10,053 nt of DNA from an uncultured Bacteroidales bacterium (GTDB lineage Bacteria; Bacteroidota; Bacteroidia; Bacteroidales; Paludibacteraceae), in NCBI GenBank assembly GCA_937911235.1, contig CALDPN010000212.1, positions 1 through 10,053 on the forward strand. Reading direction: 5' to 3'. The notes below the pieces were generated by a model that worked only from the letters and a program-made list of their open reading frames with translations, was not told the origin of the DNA and did not search any database. Positions 1-6,771 of this stretch are shown here, one piece after another. How positions within the stretch are numbered: the stretch's first letter is position 1; each line of letters begins with the position of its first letter. The position numbers and the translations under genes were made by a program.

Positions 1-1496
1 TTGAAGGACCAATGCCACAAACACGTTTCGTTCTTGAAAAAGCTTTGCTTTTAGGACTTAAGCCAATCGTTGTTATCAATAAAGTTGACAAACCAAACTG
101 TCGTCCAGACGAGGTGCACGAAGCTGTGTTCGACCTAATGTTTAGCCTTGATGCCACAGAAGAACAACTAGACTTCCCAGTGGTGTATGGCTCTGCTAAA
201 CAAAACTGGATGTCAACCGACTGGAAAAACCAAACAGAAAATATCTACCCACTTCTAGATGCAATTATTGAGCATATTCCTGCTCCAAAACAACTAGAAG
301 GTCCTCTACAAATGCTTATCACCTCACTTGACTATTCTTCATACGTGGGTCGTATTGCTATTGGTAGAGTTCATCGTGGCACAATCAAAGAAAACACAGA
401 TATTCTTATTGCACATCGCGATGGCACTTCTCACAAATGCCGTATCAAAGAACTAAACGTGTTTAAAGGTTTCGGCAAACAAAAAGTGAGCGAGGTGTCT
501 TCTGGCGAAATCTGTGCTATCATTGGTCTAGACCGTTTTGATATTGGCGACAGCATTTGCGACGTGGAGAATGCAGAACCACTTCCTCCAATTGCTATCG
601 ACGAGCCTACAATGAGTATGGTGTTCACTATCAACAACTCTCCTTTCTTTGGTAAAGAAGGCAAATTTGTAACATCTCGTCACATTCACGAAAGACTTAT
701 CAAAGAACTAGACAAAAACCTTGCTCTACGTGTGCAAAAAGAAGAGTCTAGTGATATTTGGCACGTGTATGGTCGTGGTGTGCTTCACCTTTCAGTGCTT
801 ATCGAAACTATGCGTCGTGAAGGTTACGAACTACAAGTGGGTCAACCACAGGTAATTATCAAAGAAATCGACGGCGTGAAATGCGAACCTATCGAAGAAC
901 TTAGCGTGAACGTTCCAGAAGAAACTTCAGGCAAGGTTATCGAACTTGTTTCTGCGCGCAAGGGCGAAATAGTAAGTATGGAAAGCAAAAACGACCGTAT
1001 TCACTTACTATTCCACATTCCTTCTCGTGGTATTATTGGTCTTCGTACCAACCTACTTACTGCTACTGCAGGTGAGGCTGTGATTGCTCACCGATTCATT
1101 GAATATGCTCCATACAAAGGCGAAATTGCTCGTCGTGTAAATGGTTCTATGATTGCAATGGAAGCAGGTACAGCATTTGCTTACGCTATTGATAAACTTC
1201 AAGATAGAGGTAAATTCTTTGTATTCCCACAAGATGAGGTTTATGCTGGTCAGGTAGTGGGTGAACACGCAAAAGAAGGCGACCTTGTTATCAACGTAAC
1301 AAAATCTAAAAAACTAACAAATATGCGTGCTTCTGGCTCAGACGAAAAGGCTAAAATTGTGCCTCCTATCGTATTCAGCCTAGAAGAAGCACTTGAGTAT
1401 ATTAAAGAAGACGAATATGTGGAAATCACTCCACAATCTATTCGTCTAAGAAAGATTATTTTAGATGAGTTGGAACGCAAACGCGCAAATAAATAG
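1..1496 (+). CDS. typA: Translational GTPase TypA/BipA, 5'-truncated by the window edge
   Basis: Ribosome-associated GTPase of the EF-G/LepA superfamily, involved in ribosome assembly and stress or cold adaptation in bacteria where it has been studied. The frame is open from base 3 (reading EGPMPQTRFVL), so the ATG at 12 is internal. About 497 codons are visible of a family length near 600, so the P-loop, switch I and DTPG motifs lie upstream of the window. Visible parts are the G4 motif NKVD, an EF-Tu-like domain 2 (from about LQMLITSLDYSSYVGR), an EF-G-like domain (GRGVLHLSVLIETMRREG) and the TypA-specific C-terminal region (IPSRGIIGLR, then NMRASGSDE). It ends LDELERKRANK at TAG 1494-1496. 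Codon choice is strongly biased (Arg almost always CGT, many CTA/CTT Leu, AAC, GAC), as expected for a highly expressed gene and unlike folK and the kinase downstream. Family assignment is secure. Confidence 0.97.
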   Translation, partial: EGPMPQTRFVLEKALLLGLKPIVVINKVDKPNCRPDEVHEAVFDLMFSLDATEEQLDFPVVYGSAKQNWMSTDWKNQTENIYPLLDAIIEHIPAPKQLEGPLQMLITSLDYSSYVGRIAIGRVHRGTIKENTDILIAHRDGTSHKCRIKELNVFKGFGKQKVSEVSSGEICAIIGLDRFDIGDSICDVENAEPLPPIAIDEPTMSMVFTINNSPFFGKEGKFVTSRHIHERLIKELDKNLALRVQKEESSDIWHVYGRGVLHLSVLIETMRREGYELQVGQPQVIIKEIDGVKCEPIEELSVNVPEETSGKVIELVSARKGEIVSMESKNDRIHLLFHIPSRGIIGLRTNLLTATAGEAVIAHRFIEYAPYKGEIARRVNGSMIAMEAGTAFAYAIDKLQDRGKFFVFPQDEVYAGQVVGEHAKEGDLVINVTKSKKLTNMRASGSDEKAKIVPPIVFSLEEALEYIKEDEYVEITPQSIRLRKIILDELERKRANK

Positions 1497-1974
1497 GGCG
1501 TATCTTAGTTTGGGAAGCAATCTAGGCGATAAGTCAGCAAACCTAAACAAAGCTATAGAATTACTAAAAGAAAGGGCAGGCGAGGTGCTTGCCGTTTCTT
1601 CATTTTATGAGACTGCACCAGATGGTTTCATTTCTGAAAATAGTTTTGTAAATATTGCTCTTTCTTTGGATACTAGGCTAGATGTTTATGTGCTTTTAGA
1701 TGTGTGTGAGGAGATTGAAAGAGAACTTGGTCGCACCACAAAAAGTGTAAACTTAAACTATAGCGACAGAGTCATTGATATAGATATTCTATATTTCAAC
1801 AATATGCAACTTGCCACCGAAAGACTCACTCTGCCACACCCTAGAATGCATAAAAGACAGTTTGTTTTAGAACCTCTAGCAGAAATTGCGCCAAAATTTA
1901 GACATCCAATCACAGGTATGAGTACGGTGAAGATGTTAAAGGAGTTAGGACGTTCTGATGAACGTAGTGAATAA
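1465..1974 (+). CDS. folK: 2-amino-4-hydroxy-6-hydroxymethyldihydropteridine pyrophosphokinase (HPPK)
   Basis: Cytoplasmic enzyme that transfers pyrophosphate from ATP to 6-hydroxymethyl-7,8-dihydropterin, one step before dihydropteroate synthase in folate synthesis. At 169 aa it is normal for the family. Motifs in order are AYLSLGSNLGDK (about 12-23), SSFYETAP (45-52), the HPPK signature as DRVIDIDIL (101-109) with the Mg-binding Asp pair D105/D107, and LPHPRMHKRQFVLEPLAEIAP (123-143, written here without its flanks). The usual GPR of the signature is replaced by SDR. The only in-frame ATG before the conserved core is at 1465, giving a 32-base overlap with typA and about nine extra N-terminal residues. 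Relatives usually start right at the position occupied here by ATA (1489). The last residues (LGRSDERSE) lie beyond the conserved fold and overlap repeat-like DNA. Cotranscription with typA is likely. Confidence 0.95.
   Translation: MSWNANAQINRAYLSLGSNLGDKSANLNKAIELLKERAGEVLAVSSFYETAPDGFISENSFVNIALSLDTRLDVYVLLDVCEEIERELGRTTKSVNLNYSDRVIDIDILYFNNMQLATERLTLPHPRMHKRQFVLEPLAEIAPKFRHPITGMSTVKMLKELGRSDERSE
1950..1965. repeat. Small perfect inverted repeat at the 3' end of folK
   Basis: ACGTTC, a 4-base loop TGAT, then GAACGT, inside the last codons of folK. Just upstream (1940-1950) is AGGAGTTAGGA, the same heptamer motif as the array that starts at 1975. The two may therefore form one compound repeat whose left part supplies the folK C-terminus. 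No T-tract follows, so it is not a canonical terminator. Function unknown. Confidence 0.45.
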
Positions 1975-2009
1975 TTAGGAGTTAGGAGTTAGGAGTTGGA
2001 AGTTAACGA
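1975..2009 (+). repeat. Heptamer tandem array (TTAGGAG)n, left of the histidine kinase gene
   Basis: Begins on the base after the folK stop codon (TAA 1972-1974). It has three perfect units TTAGGAG (1975-1981, 1982-1988, 1989-1995), then a degenerate unit TTGGAAG (1996-2002) and a trace TTAACGA (2003-2009). It fills nearly the whole 40-base gap before the kinase ATG at 2015. The array near 3264-3297 carries the same motif in inverse orientation; 15 bases (AGGAGTTAGGAGTTA) are shared between the two. Similar short heptamer arrays occur between genes in some bacteria, but I cannot confirm copy number in this genome. A change of unit number would alter the spacing upstream of the kinase without changing any protein. 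Confidence 0.85.
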
Positions 2010-2014
2010 AGCTT

Positions 2015-3250
2015 ATGAAAAAACTAAATAAAAAAATACTCTCTTATTTTGTGTGTATATTGTTGATATACACAGCAGGTCTTATTTTTGGATATTTTCA
2101 TAGAACTAACACCTACATTATTTTTATAGTTAGTGCTATTATAGCGAGTATTCTATTTTATATTTTGGCAAAACGTCTTGCCATAGAAAACTCAAAACGT
2201 TGGGAAAAAACCAAGGAATCCCTTAATATGGAAAGGGAAAAACTTAGAACTCACCTACAATTCTCTACACGTGGACGTGCTGTATTCTCTCCATATAGAA
2301 AGGAAATTAGTTCTAACGAACTATTTATCCAACTTCTAAATATGATTTCCGATGAAAAGGTGAAGTATTCGGAAGTAATTTTTGAATTACCAGAAATAAG
2401 TGACATTGTAGAATTTCTAGACAATAAACAAGTTGACAAGATAAAGGAAACAGACTCTTTAGAAGTTCGCTTTTCTAAAAATGACTATCACTTTATAGTT
2501 ACTTGTGTAATCTTTGCTGATAAAAGTTTTGAGATAACAATTGATGATGTCACTGCAGAAGAAGACCAAGCAATCTTAAAGAAACAATTGACACAAAACG
2601 TGTCGCACGAGCTTAAAACACCTATTAGTAGTATTTTAGGTTTCACCGAAACTCTAATTAACAATCCGAATATGGATGAGGAAAAGAAAATGTTCTTTAT
2701 AGAAAGGTGTCATACTCAGGCTGTTAGGCTTACAAATCTTCTTCAAGATATTTCTATGCTAAACAAACTAGATGAGTCTAGCGATAGCTTTGAAATGGTT
2801 GATATAAACATTTCAAAACTTATAGAAGACGTTACTCAAGACGTTTCTTTGGCTTTGGAAGAAAAAAATATGCATATAGAAACAACTCTTCCAGAGGAAC
2901 TTGTTATTAAAGGAAATACTCTTCAAATATATTCTATATTCAGAAACTTAATAGACAATAGCATTTTGTATGCAGGTGTGGGTACTACCATTTCTATAGA
3001 GTGTTATAGAAAAGATAAGGAATATCTATATTTCTCTGTTGCAGACAATGGAGTGGGAGTAGATAGCCAACACCTAAATAAAATCTTCGACCGTTTTTAT
3101 CGTGTAGATAAGGGTCGCTCAAGAAAACTTGGTGGCACAGGTCTAGGTCTTTCTATTGTGAAAAACGCAATACATTTCCACCAAGGTCGTATCTCTGCCA
3201 AAAACCGCCGAGGCGGAGGCCTTGAGTTCCTTTTTACCCTACATCTTTAA
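2015..3250 (+). CDS. Membrane sensor histidine kinase, PhoR-like, without adjacent response regulator
   Basis: Two-component sensor of 411 aa. Two hydrophobic segments (about residues 9-27 and 34-52) with a very short loop imply an inner-membrane anchor and essentially no periplasmic sensing domain. A charged helical linker (about 55-85) follows. Residues about 87-180 (starting RAVFSPYRKEI) look like a diverged PAS-type domain. The HisKA helix has NVSHELKTP with the phosphoacceptor H198. The ATPase domain has an N-box around RNLIDN (310-315), G1 as DNGVGVD (344-350), an F-box FDRFYRVD (358-365) and G2 as GGTGLGLS (373-380). All catalytic motifs look intact. It ends 47 bases from the convergent dnaG stop. 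Arg codons are mainly AGA, unlike the CGT-rich typA. No response regulator lies in the window, so partner and signal are unknown. Heptamer arrays flank the gene in inverse orientation. PhoR resemblance is by domain layout only. Confidence 0.93.
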   Translation: MKKLNKKILSYFVCILLIYTAGLIFGYFHRTNTYIIFIVSAIIASILFYILAKRLAIENSKRWEKTKESLNMEREKLRTHLQFSTRGRAVFSPYRKEISSNELFIQLLNMISDEKVKYSEVIFELPEISDIVEFLDNKQVDKIKETDSLEVRFSKNDYHFIVTCVIFADKSFEITIDDVTAEEDQAILKKQLTQNVSHELKTPISSILGFTETLINNPNMDEEKKMFFIERCHTQAVRLTNLLQDISMLNKLDESSDSFEMVDINISKLIEDVTQDVSLALEEKNMHIETTLPEELVIKGNTLQIYSIFRNLIDNSILYAGVGTTISIECYRKDKEYLYFSVADNGVGVDSQHLNKIFDRFYRVDKGRSRKLGGTGLGLSIVKNAIHFHQGRISAKNRRGGGLEFLFTLHL

Positions 3251-3263
3251 TCTATAATTAATT

Positions 3264-3297
3264 AACTCCTAACTCCTCACTCCTCACTCCTAACTCT
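3264..3297 (-). repeat. Heptamer array, inverse orientation, between kinase and dnaG
   Basis: On the + strand five 7-base units run in perfect phase: AACTCCT, AACTCCT, CACTCCT, CACTCCT and AACTCTT. On the minus strand this is AGAGTT followed by AGGAGTG, AGGAGTG, AGGAGTT, AGGAGTT. It begins immediately after the dnaG stop codon (complement of 3298-3300), just as the left array begins immediately after the folK stop. It lies in the 47-base gap between two convergent genes; the other part of the gap (3251-3263) is an AT-rich stretch containing TAATTAATTA. No convincing hairpin plus T-tract terminator is visible in the gap. Confidence 0.85.
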
Positions 3298-5208
3298 TTA
3301 CACCTCTAATCGTTTTTGCTTGCATTTTGCAAGTTCTGCCGTAACCTGTTTCTTCTTGGCATTAAGTTCACTTTGCTCTTTCATTAGAGCAACCACTTGG
3401 TCGTCTGCTCCAGGCACTCGTGATGCTATCGAAATAGAATTCTTAATCTCCTTAAGTTTTTCTTCTATTATTCTAAGTTCCAAACCATGCACAAGTTGTG
3501 GCATAATGGATGAGAGTTTCAGAGAAAGTTGCTCAGGAGTGTAATCTACTGTTTCTCTATGTATCTCGTATTTGTCCTCAACCAACGAGAAGGTATAATC
3601 TTGTATCTCTTTATCTGAGTGGTTTAGGAATTCGTTTCTTAGGTCTCCACTTGAACTTTCAAGGATATATTCCCAAATCTTGTTATGTAGTGCATATGAG
3701 AAATAGATAATCCCATTTTCCAACATAAACGCCACATATTCTATCACAGATACCTGGATTACTTCATCTGGAGTTATAAACTCAATAGGAACAAGGGCAT
3801 AATTTATGATATGTTTTAGAAGTTCTCTTTCTTGTAAATAGGTATATGGAACATCCTTTTTAGGTGCTTTGTCTTCTATAGAAGCTTGTGGTTTTACGTT
3901 CTGATTCTTTTCCAGGATAATATTTTTTACACCTTGTGTAAGCGTTTCAAGTTTAATGCCAAAACGTGTTTGACAGTCTTGAATATAAACAGAACGTTTA
4001 ATCTCGTCTGGTATAACAGAGATAGAGCGCAGAATATCGTTAATTAGATTTGAACGTTTTATAGGGTCGTTTCCAGCTTCTGCAAGGGCAAGTTCGCACT
4101 TAAACGCAATGAAGTCTTTCTGATTCTTCTCCATATACTCAAGTAGGTCGGAAGCATTTCTGCTACGTGCAAATGAGTCTGGGTCTTCGCCATCTGGTAG
4201 TAGAAGCACCTTCACGTTCATATTTTGCTCTAGGAGCATATCAATACCCCTTAGCGAAGCCTTAATGCCCGCTGAGTCGCCGTCGTAAAGTACTGTGATG
4301 TTTGAAGTAAAGCGGTGAATCATATTTATCTGACCATATGTAAGCGAGGTGCCAGAAGATGCTACTACGTTTTCAATGCCTGATTGGTGCATAGAAGTTA
4401 CGTCAGTGTAGCCTTCCACTAGATAAACATTATCTTTCTTTACTATTTCGTTTTTAGCATAGTAGATGCCGTATAGTTCGTTACTTTTGTGGTAGATAAG
4501 AGACTCAGGAGAGTTTACATATTTGGCAGTTTTTTCATCCATTTTAAGTGCTCTACCACCAAATGCAACCTCTCTACCAGATATACTGTGCACAGGGAAA
4601 ATTACCCTGCCTCTAAAACGGTCTGTGGTATGTTTTTCGCCTTGCGAACAGAGACCTACTTGCACTAGTACCTTAGGGTCGAAACCACTTTTCACGGCTT
4701 CATCGTAGAAGGCAGTGTATCTGTCTGGACAATAACCAATTTTGAATTTTTTAATCATTTCGTCTGTGATGCCACGACTTCTAAGATACGATAGCCCCAC
4801 AGATTTGCCTTCATCGGTGTTCCAAAGAGTATTCACAAAGTATTCTGCTGCAAATTTGTTCACCTGCATCATACTTTCTCGCATACTCTGAGCTTTCATT
4901 TCCTCCGACGTCAGCTCTTTTTCTTTTATTTCGATATGATATTTATCTGCCAAGTAGCGTAGCGCCTCAGGAAAGGTAAGGTGTTCTTTCTCCATTATAA
5001 AGTTTACAGGAGTGCCACCTTTGCCACAACCAAAGCATTTGCAAATGTTTTTTGATGGTGAGACCATAAAAGAAGGTGTTTTTTCCTCGTGAAAAGGACA
5101 CAACCCCTTTAAATTGGACCCACTACGGTGCAATTTTACAAAATCGCCTACCACTTCTTCTATCTTGGCAGCCGCTATAATTCTCTCTTTAGTCTCGTTA
5201 TCTATCAT
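3298..5208 (-). CDS. dnaG: DNA primase DnaG
   Basis: Synthesises RNA primers at the replication fork with DnaB helicase. At 636 aa it is longer than the E. coli enzyme (581 aa). Domains in order: an N-terminal zinc-binding domain with CPFH (C37, H40) and CFGC (C58, C61); the primase core including RFRGRVIFPV (about 197-206) and FGGRAL (216-221); a TOPRIM fold with metal-binding EGYTDV (E265), DGDSAG (D309, D311) and DGEDPD (339-344); then a variable C-terminal region for helicase interaction ending in a Lys/Glu-rich helix. All zinc and metal ligands are present. The ATG (complement of 5206-5208) overlaps the fmt TGA in an ATGA arrangement, which suggests translational coupling. It is the last gene of the leftward unit and converges on the histidine kinase gene. 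Confidence 0.98.
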   Translation of the reverse strand: MIDNETKERIIAAAKIEEVVGDFVKLHRSGSNLKGLCPFHEEKTPSFMVSPSKNICKCFGCGKGGTPVNFIMEKEHLTFPEALRYLADKYHIEIKEKELTSEEMKAQSMRESMMQVNKFAAEYFVNTLWNTDEGKSVGLSYLRSRGITDEMIKKFKIGYCPDRYTAFYDEAVKSGFDPKVLVQVGLCSQGEKHTTDRFRGRVIFPVHSISGREVAFGGRALKMDEKTAKYVNSPESLIYHKSNELYGIYYAKNEIVKKDNVYLVEGYTDVTSMHQSGIENVVASSGTSLTYGQINMIHRFTSNITVLYDGDSAGIKASLRGIDMLLEQNMNVKVLLLPDGEDPDSFARSRNASDLLEYMEKNQKDFIAFKCELALAEAGNDPIKRSNLINDILRSISVIPDEIKRSVYIQDCQTRFGIKLETLTQGVKNIILEKNQNVKPQASIEDKAPKKDVPYTYLQERELLKHIINYALVPIEFITPDEVIQVSVIEYVAFMLENGIIYFSYALHNKIWEYILESSSGDLRNEFLNHSDKEIQDYTFSLVEDKYEIHRETVDYTPEQLSLKLSSIMPQLVHGLELRIIEEKLKEIKNSISIASRVPGADDQVVALMKEQSELNAKKKQVTAELAKCKQKRLEV

Positions 5209-6140
5209 TTTAAATTTGTTCCTCTCAATAAATCTTCTGCCATCATCGCCTTCTTTCCAGCAAGTTGCACTTTAATCAGCCTTATAACGCCGTCTGCAGT
5301 GGCAAATTTAAGTGTCTTACCATCAGAAATAAGTGTTCCTGCAGGAAGGTCGGATTTTTCATCAAGTATCTCTGTTTCAAATACTTTTAGGCCTAGTTCT
5401 CTATCTTTATCATCTTTTACCATGGTAAATGCAGCAGGATATGGCGAAAGACCTCTAATAAGATTGTGAATATCCACAGTAGGTTTGTTCCAATCTATTT
5501 TGCAAGTGTCTTTAAATATTTTTGGGGCAGGTTTTAGTTCTATGCTTTCGTCTTGTGGAATAGTTTCTAGGTTGCCGTCTATAATTCTATCCACAGTTTC
5601 AATTACTAAATCTCCACCTATGTTCATTAGTTTGTCATATACTATGCCCACATTGTCTGTTGGCTCAATAGAGATTTTTCTTTGCAGAATAATGTTGCCG
5701 GTATCTATTTCGTGTTTTAAGAAAAATGTGGTAACACCAGTTTCTGTTTCGCCGTTTATTACTGCCCAGTTGATAGGCGCAGCTCCTCTATATTGAGGGA
5801 GAAGGGAAGCGTGTAGGTTAAAAGTGCCAAGCTCTGGCATATTCCAAACCACCTCTGGAAGCATTCTAAATGCCACTACTATTTGTAAATCTGCTTTAAG
5901 TGCTCTTAATTCTGCCAAAAACTCTTCGTCTTTTAAGTTTACAGGTTGAAGAATGTTCAGCCCAGCACTTTCTGCATAAACTTTCACAGCAGAAGGTTGT
6001 AAATTATAACCTCTACCAGCAGGTTTGTCTGGCATTGTGATTACACCCACCACATTATAACCGCCTTCAACTAATCTTCTCAATGGTTCCACCGCAAACT
6101 CTGGTGTGCCCATATATACTATTCTCATTTGTTTGTCCAT
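5205..6140 (-). CDS. fmt: Methionyl-tRNA formyltransferase
   Basis: Formylates Met-tRNAfMet with 10-formyl-tetrahydrofolate for translation initiation in the cytoplasm. At 311 aa it is full length. The N-terminal formyltransferase domain shows RIVYMGTPEFAV (6-17), DKPAGRG (38-44), and the catalytic region NLHASLLPQYRGAAPI (108-123) with N108 and H110, plus the catalytic Asp D146 in HEIDTG. The C-terminal tRNA-binding domain starts near residue 205 and includes GLSPYPAA. An ATG at 6138-6140 gives four residues before the conserved start; an internal ATG at 6126-6128 is an alternative. The first 62-74 bases are also read, in another frame, as the end of the serine recombinase gene, so fmt translation probably starts inside that gene. 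The 3' end overlaps dnaG by 4 bases. The folate link to folK is functional only; the two genes lie on opposite strands. Confidence 0.98.
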   Translation of the reverse strand: MDKQMRIVYMGTPEFAVEPLRRLVEGGYNVVGVITMPDKPAGRGYNLQPSAVKVYAESAGLNILQPVNLKDEEFLAELRALKADLQIVVAFRMLPEVVWNMPELGTFNLHASLLPQYRGAAPINWAVINGETETGVTTFFLKHEIDTGNIILQRKISIEPTDNVGIVYDKLMNIGGDLVIETVDRIIDGNLETIPQDESIELKPAPKIFKDTCKIDWNKPTVDIHNLIRGLSPYPAAFTMVKDDKDRELGLKVFETEILDEKSDLPAGTLISDGKTLKFATADGVIRLIKVQLAGKKAMMAEDLLRGTNLK

Positions 6141-6771
6141 ATTTTGTGTCTTGTCGAATTATAAACAATTCGTTTTTAGTTCTTAATAAATATCTATAAA
6201 GTGTACCTCTCGACACTTTCACTATTCTGGCTGTTTTTGATATAGAACAGCCACCTTTTAAGAGTTTGTTAATCTTGTCATTCCCTTGTAGGCATTTCTT
6301 GTTTGGATTTTTGTTTTTACTTCCTTTTCTTCTGCCTAAAATCACACCTTCAGCTCTTTTTCTGTTTAATGCTTCTTTTGTTCTCTGTGAGATGAGGTTT
6401 CTTTCTATCTCGGCAGAAAGACCAAAGGCAAACGCCAATACTTTACTCTGAATGTCTTCGCCTAGTCTGTACCCGTCTTTAATAGACCATACCTTGCAAC
6501 CTTTATTCATACAAATGTTTAAGATTTCCATAATCATAAACAGATTACGCCCGAGGCGCGAAATTTCTGCACAAATAATAAGGTCATCCTTTTTTACTCT
6601 CTTAAGTAGCCTGCCCAATGCTCTTTTGTTATAAGACTTTGTTCCACTAATGGTCTCCTCAATCCAACCATCAATCGCTACTCCTTTTTTCTTACAAAAA
6701 TTGATAATCTCAAACCTTTGGTTTTCAACTGTCTGCTTATCGCTACTTACTCTAATATAACCGTAAATCAT
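6067..6771 (-). CDS. Small serine recombinase, Mpi/Hin-type DNA invertase family
   Basis: Site-specific recombinase of the resolvase/invertase class (234 aa). The N-terminal catalytic domain begins MIYGYIRVSSDKQTVENQRF with catalytic Ser S9 and R7. EISRLGR (69-75) supplies R72 and R75, but Ser replaces the Asp usual before the first of these Arg in Tn3-type resolvases. The long E-helix is SAEIERNLISQRTKEAL (119-135), and GVILGRRKGSKN (142-153) links to a Hin-like helix-turn-helix (about 166-196, ISKTARIVKVSRGTLYRYL). The sequence strongly recalls Mpi, the invertase that flips capsule promoters in Bacteroides fragilis. The ATG at 6769-6771 matches the family start; a TTG at 6793-6795 would add eight residues of low value. 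After the HTH about 35 non-conserved residues run on, and the last 74 bases overlap fmt in a different frame. It sits 47 bases after punA. The DNA target is unknown. Confidence 0.93.
   Translation of the reverse strand: MIYGYIRVSSDKQTVENQRFEIINFCKKKGVAIDGWIEETISGTKSYNKRALGRLLKRVKKDDLIICAEISRLGRNLFMIMEILNICMNKGCKVWSIKDGYRLGEDIQSKVLAFAFGLSAEIERNLISQRTKEALNRKRAEGVILGRRKGSKNKNPNKKCLQGNDKINKLLKGGCSISKTARIVKVSRGTLYRYLLRTKNELFIIRQDTKYGQTNENSIYGHTRVCGGTIEKIS
6198..6219. repeat. 7-bp perfect inverted repeat inside the recombinase gene
   Basis: AAAGTGT, 8 bases, ACACTTT. It lies in the part of the recombinase gene that encodes the recognition helix region (KVSRGTL). Codon identity may explain it, but it is the best symmetric site in the 3' half of the gene. 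Significance uncertain. Confidence 0.35.

Noticed and set aside
1950..1965. ACGTTC-TGAT-GAACGT as a crossover site for the Mpi-type recombinase
   Set aside because: It shares only ACGTTC with what I recall of the B. fragilis Mpi repeats, and no second copy was found at a distance that would define an invertible segment.
3205..3216. CCGCC-GA-GGCGG as a terminator at the end of the kinase gene
   Set aside because: The loop would be only two bases, it lies inside the coding sequence of the conserved C-terminus, and the T-run begins about 15 bases later.
3298..5208. dnaG as a phage-type primase
   Set aside because: The full bacterial domain order, the zinc ligands and the coupling to fmt fit the chromosomal replicative primase.
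5128..5469. 113-codon open frame on the + strand across the dnaG start and fmt end
   Set aside because: It is antisense to two firmly identified genes with intact motifs, has a low-complexity Ser/Leu/Phe-rich product and no promoter-like sequence before it.
6155..6172. CGAATT-N6-AATTCG followed by a T-run as a terminator
   Set aside because: The T-run follows only on the + strand, where no gene ends. In the direction of transcription no T-tract follows, and the stem is weak.
6067..6771. Recombinase as part of a complete transposon or integrated element
   Set aside because: No terminal inverted repeats, target duplications, transposase or cargo genes surround it; both neighbours are intact housekeeping genes.
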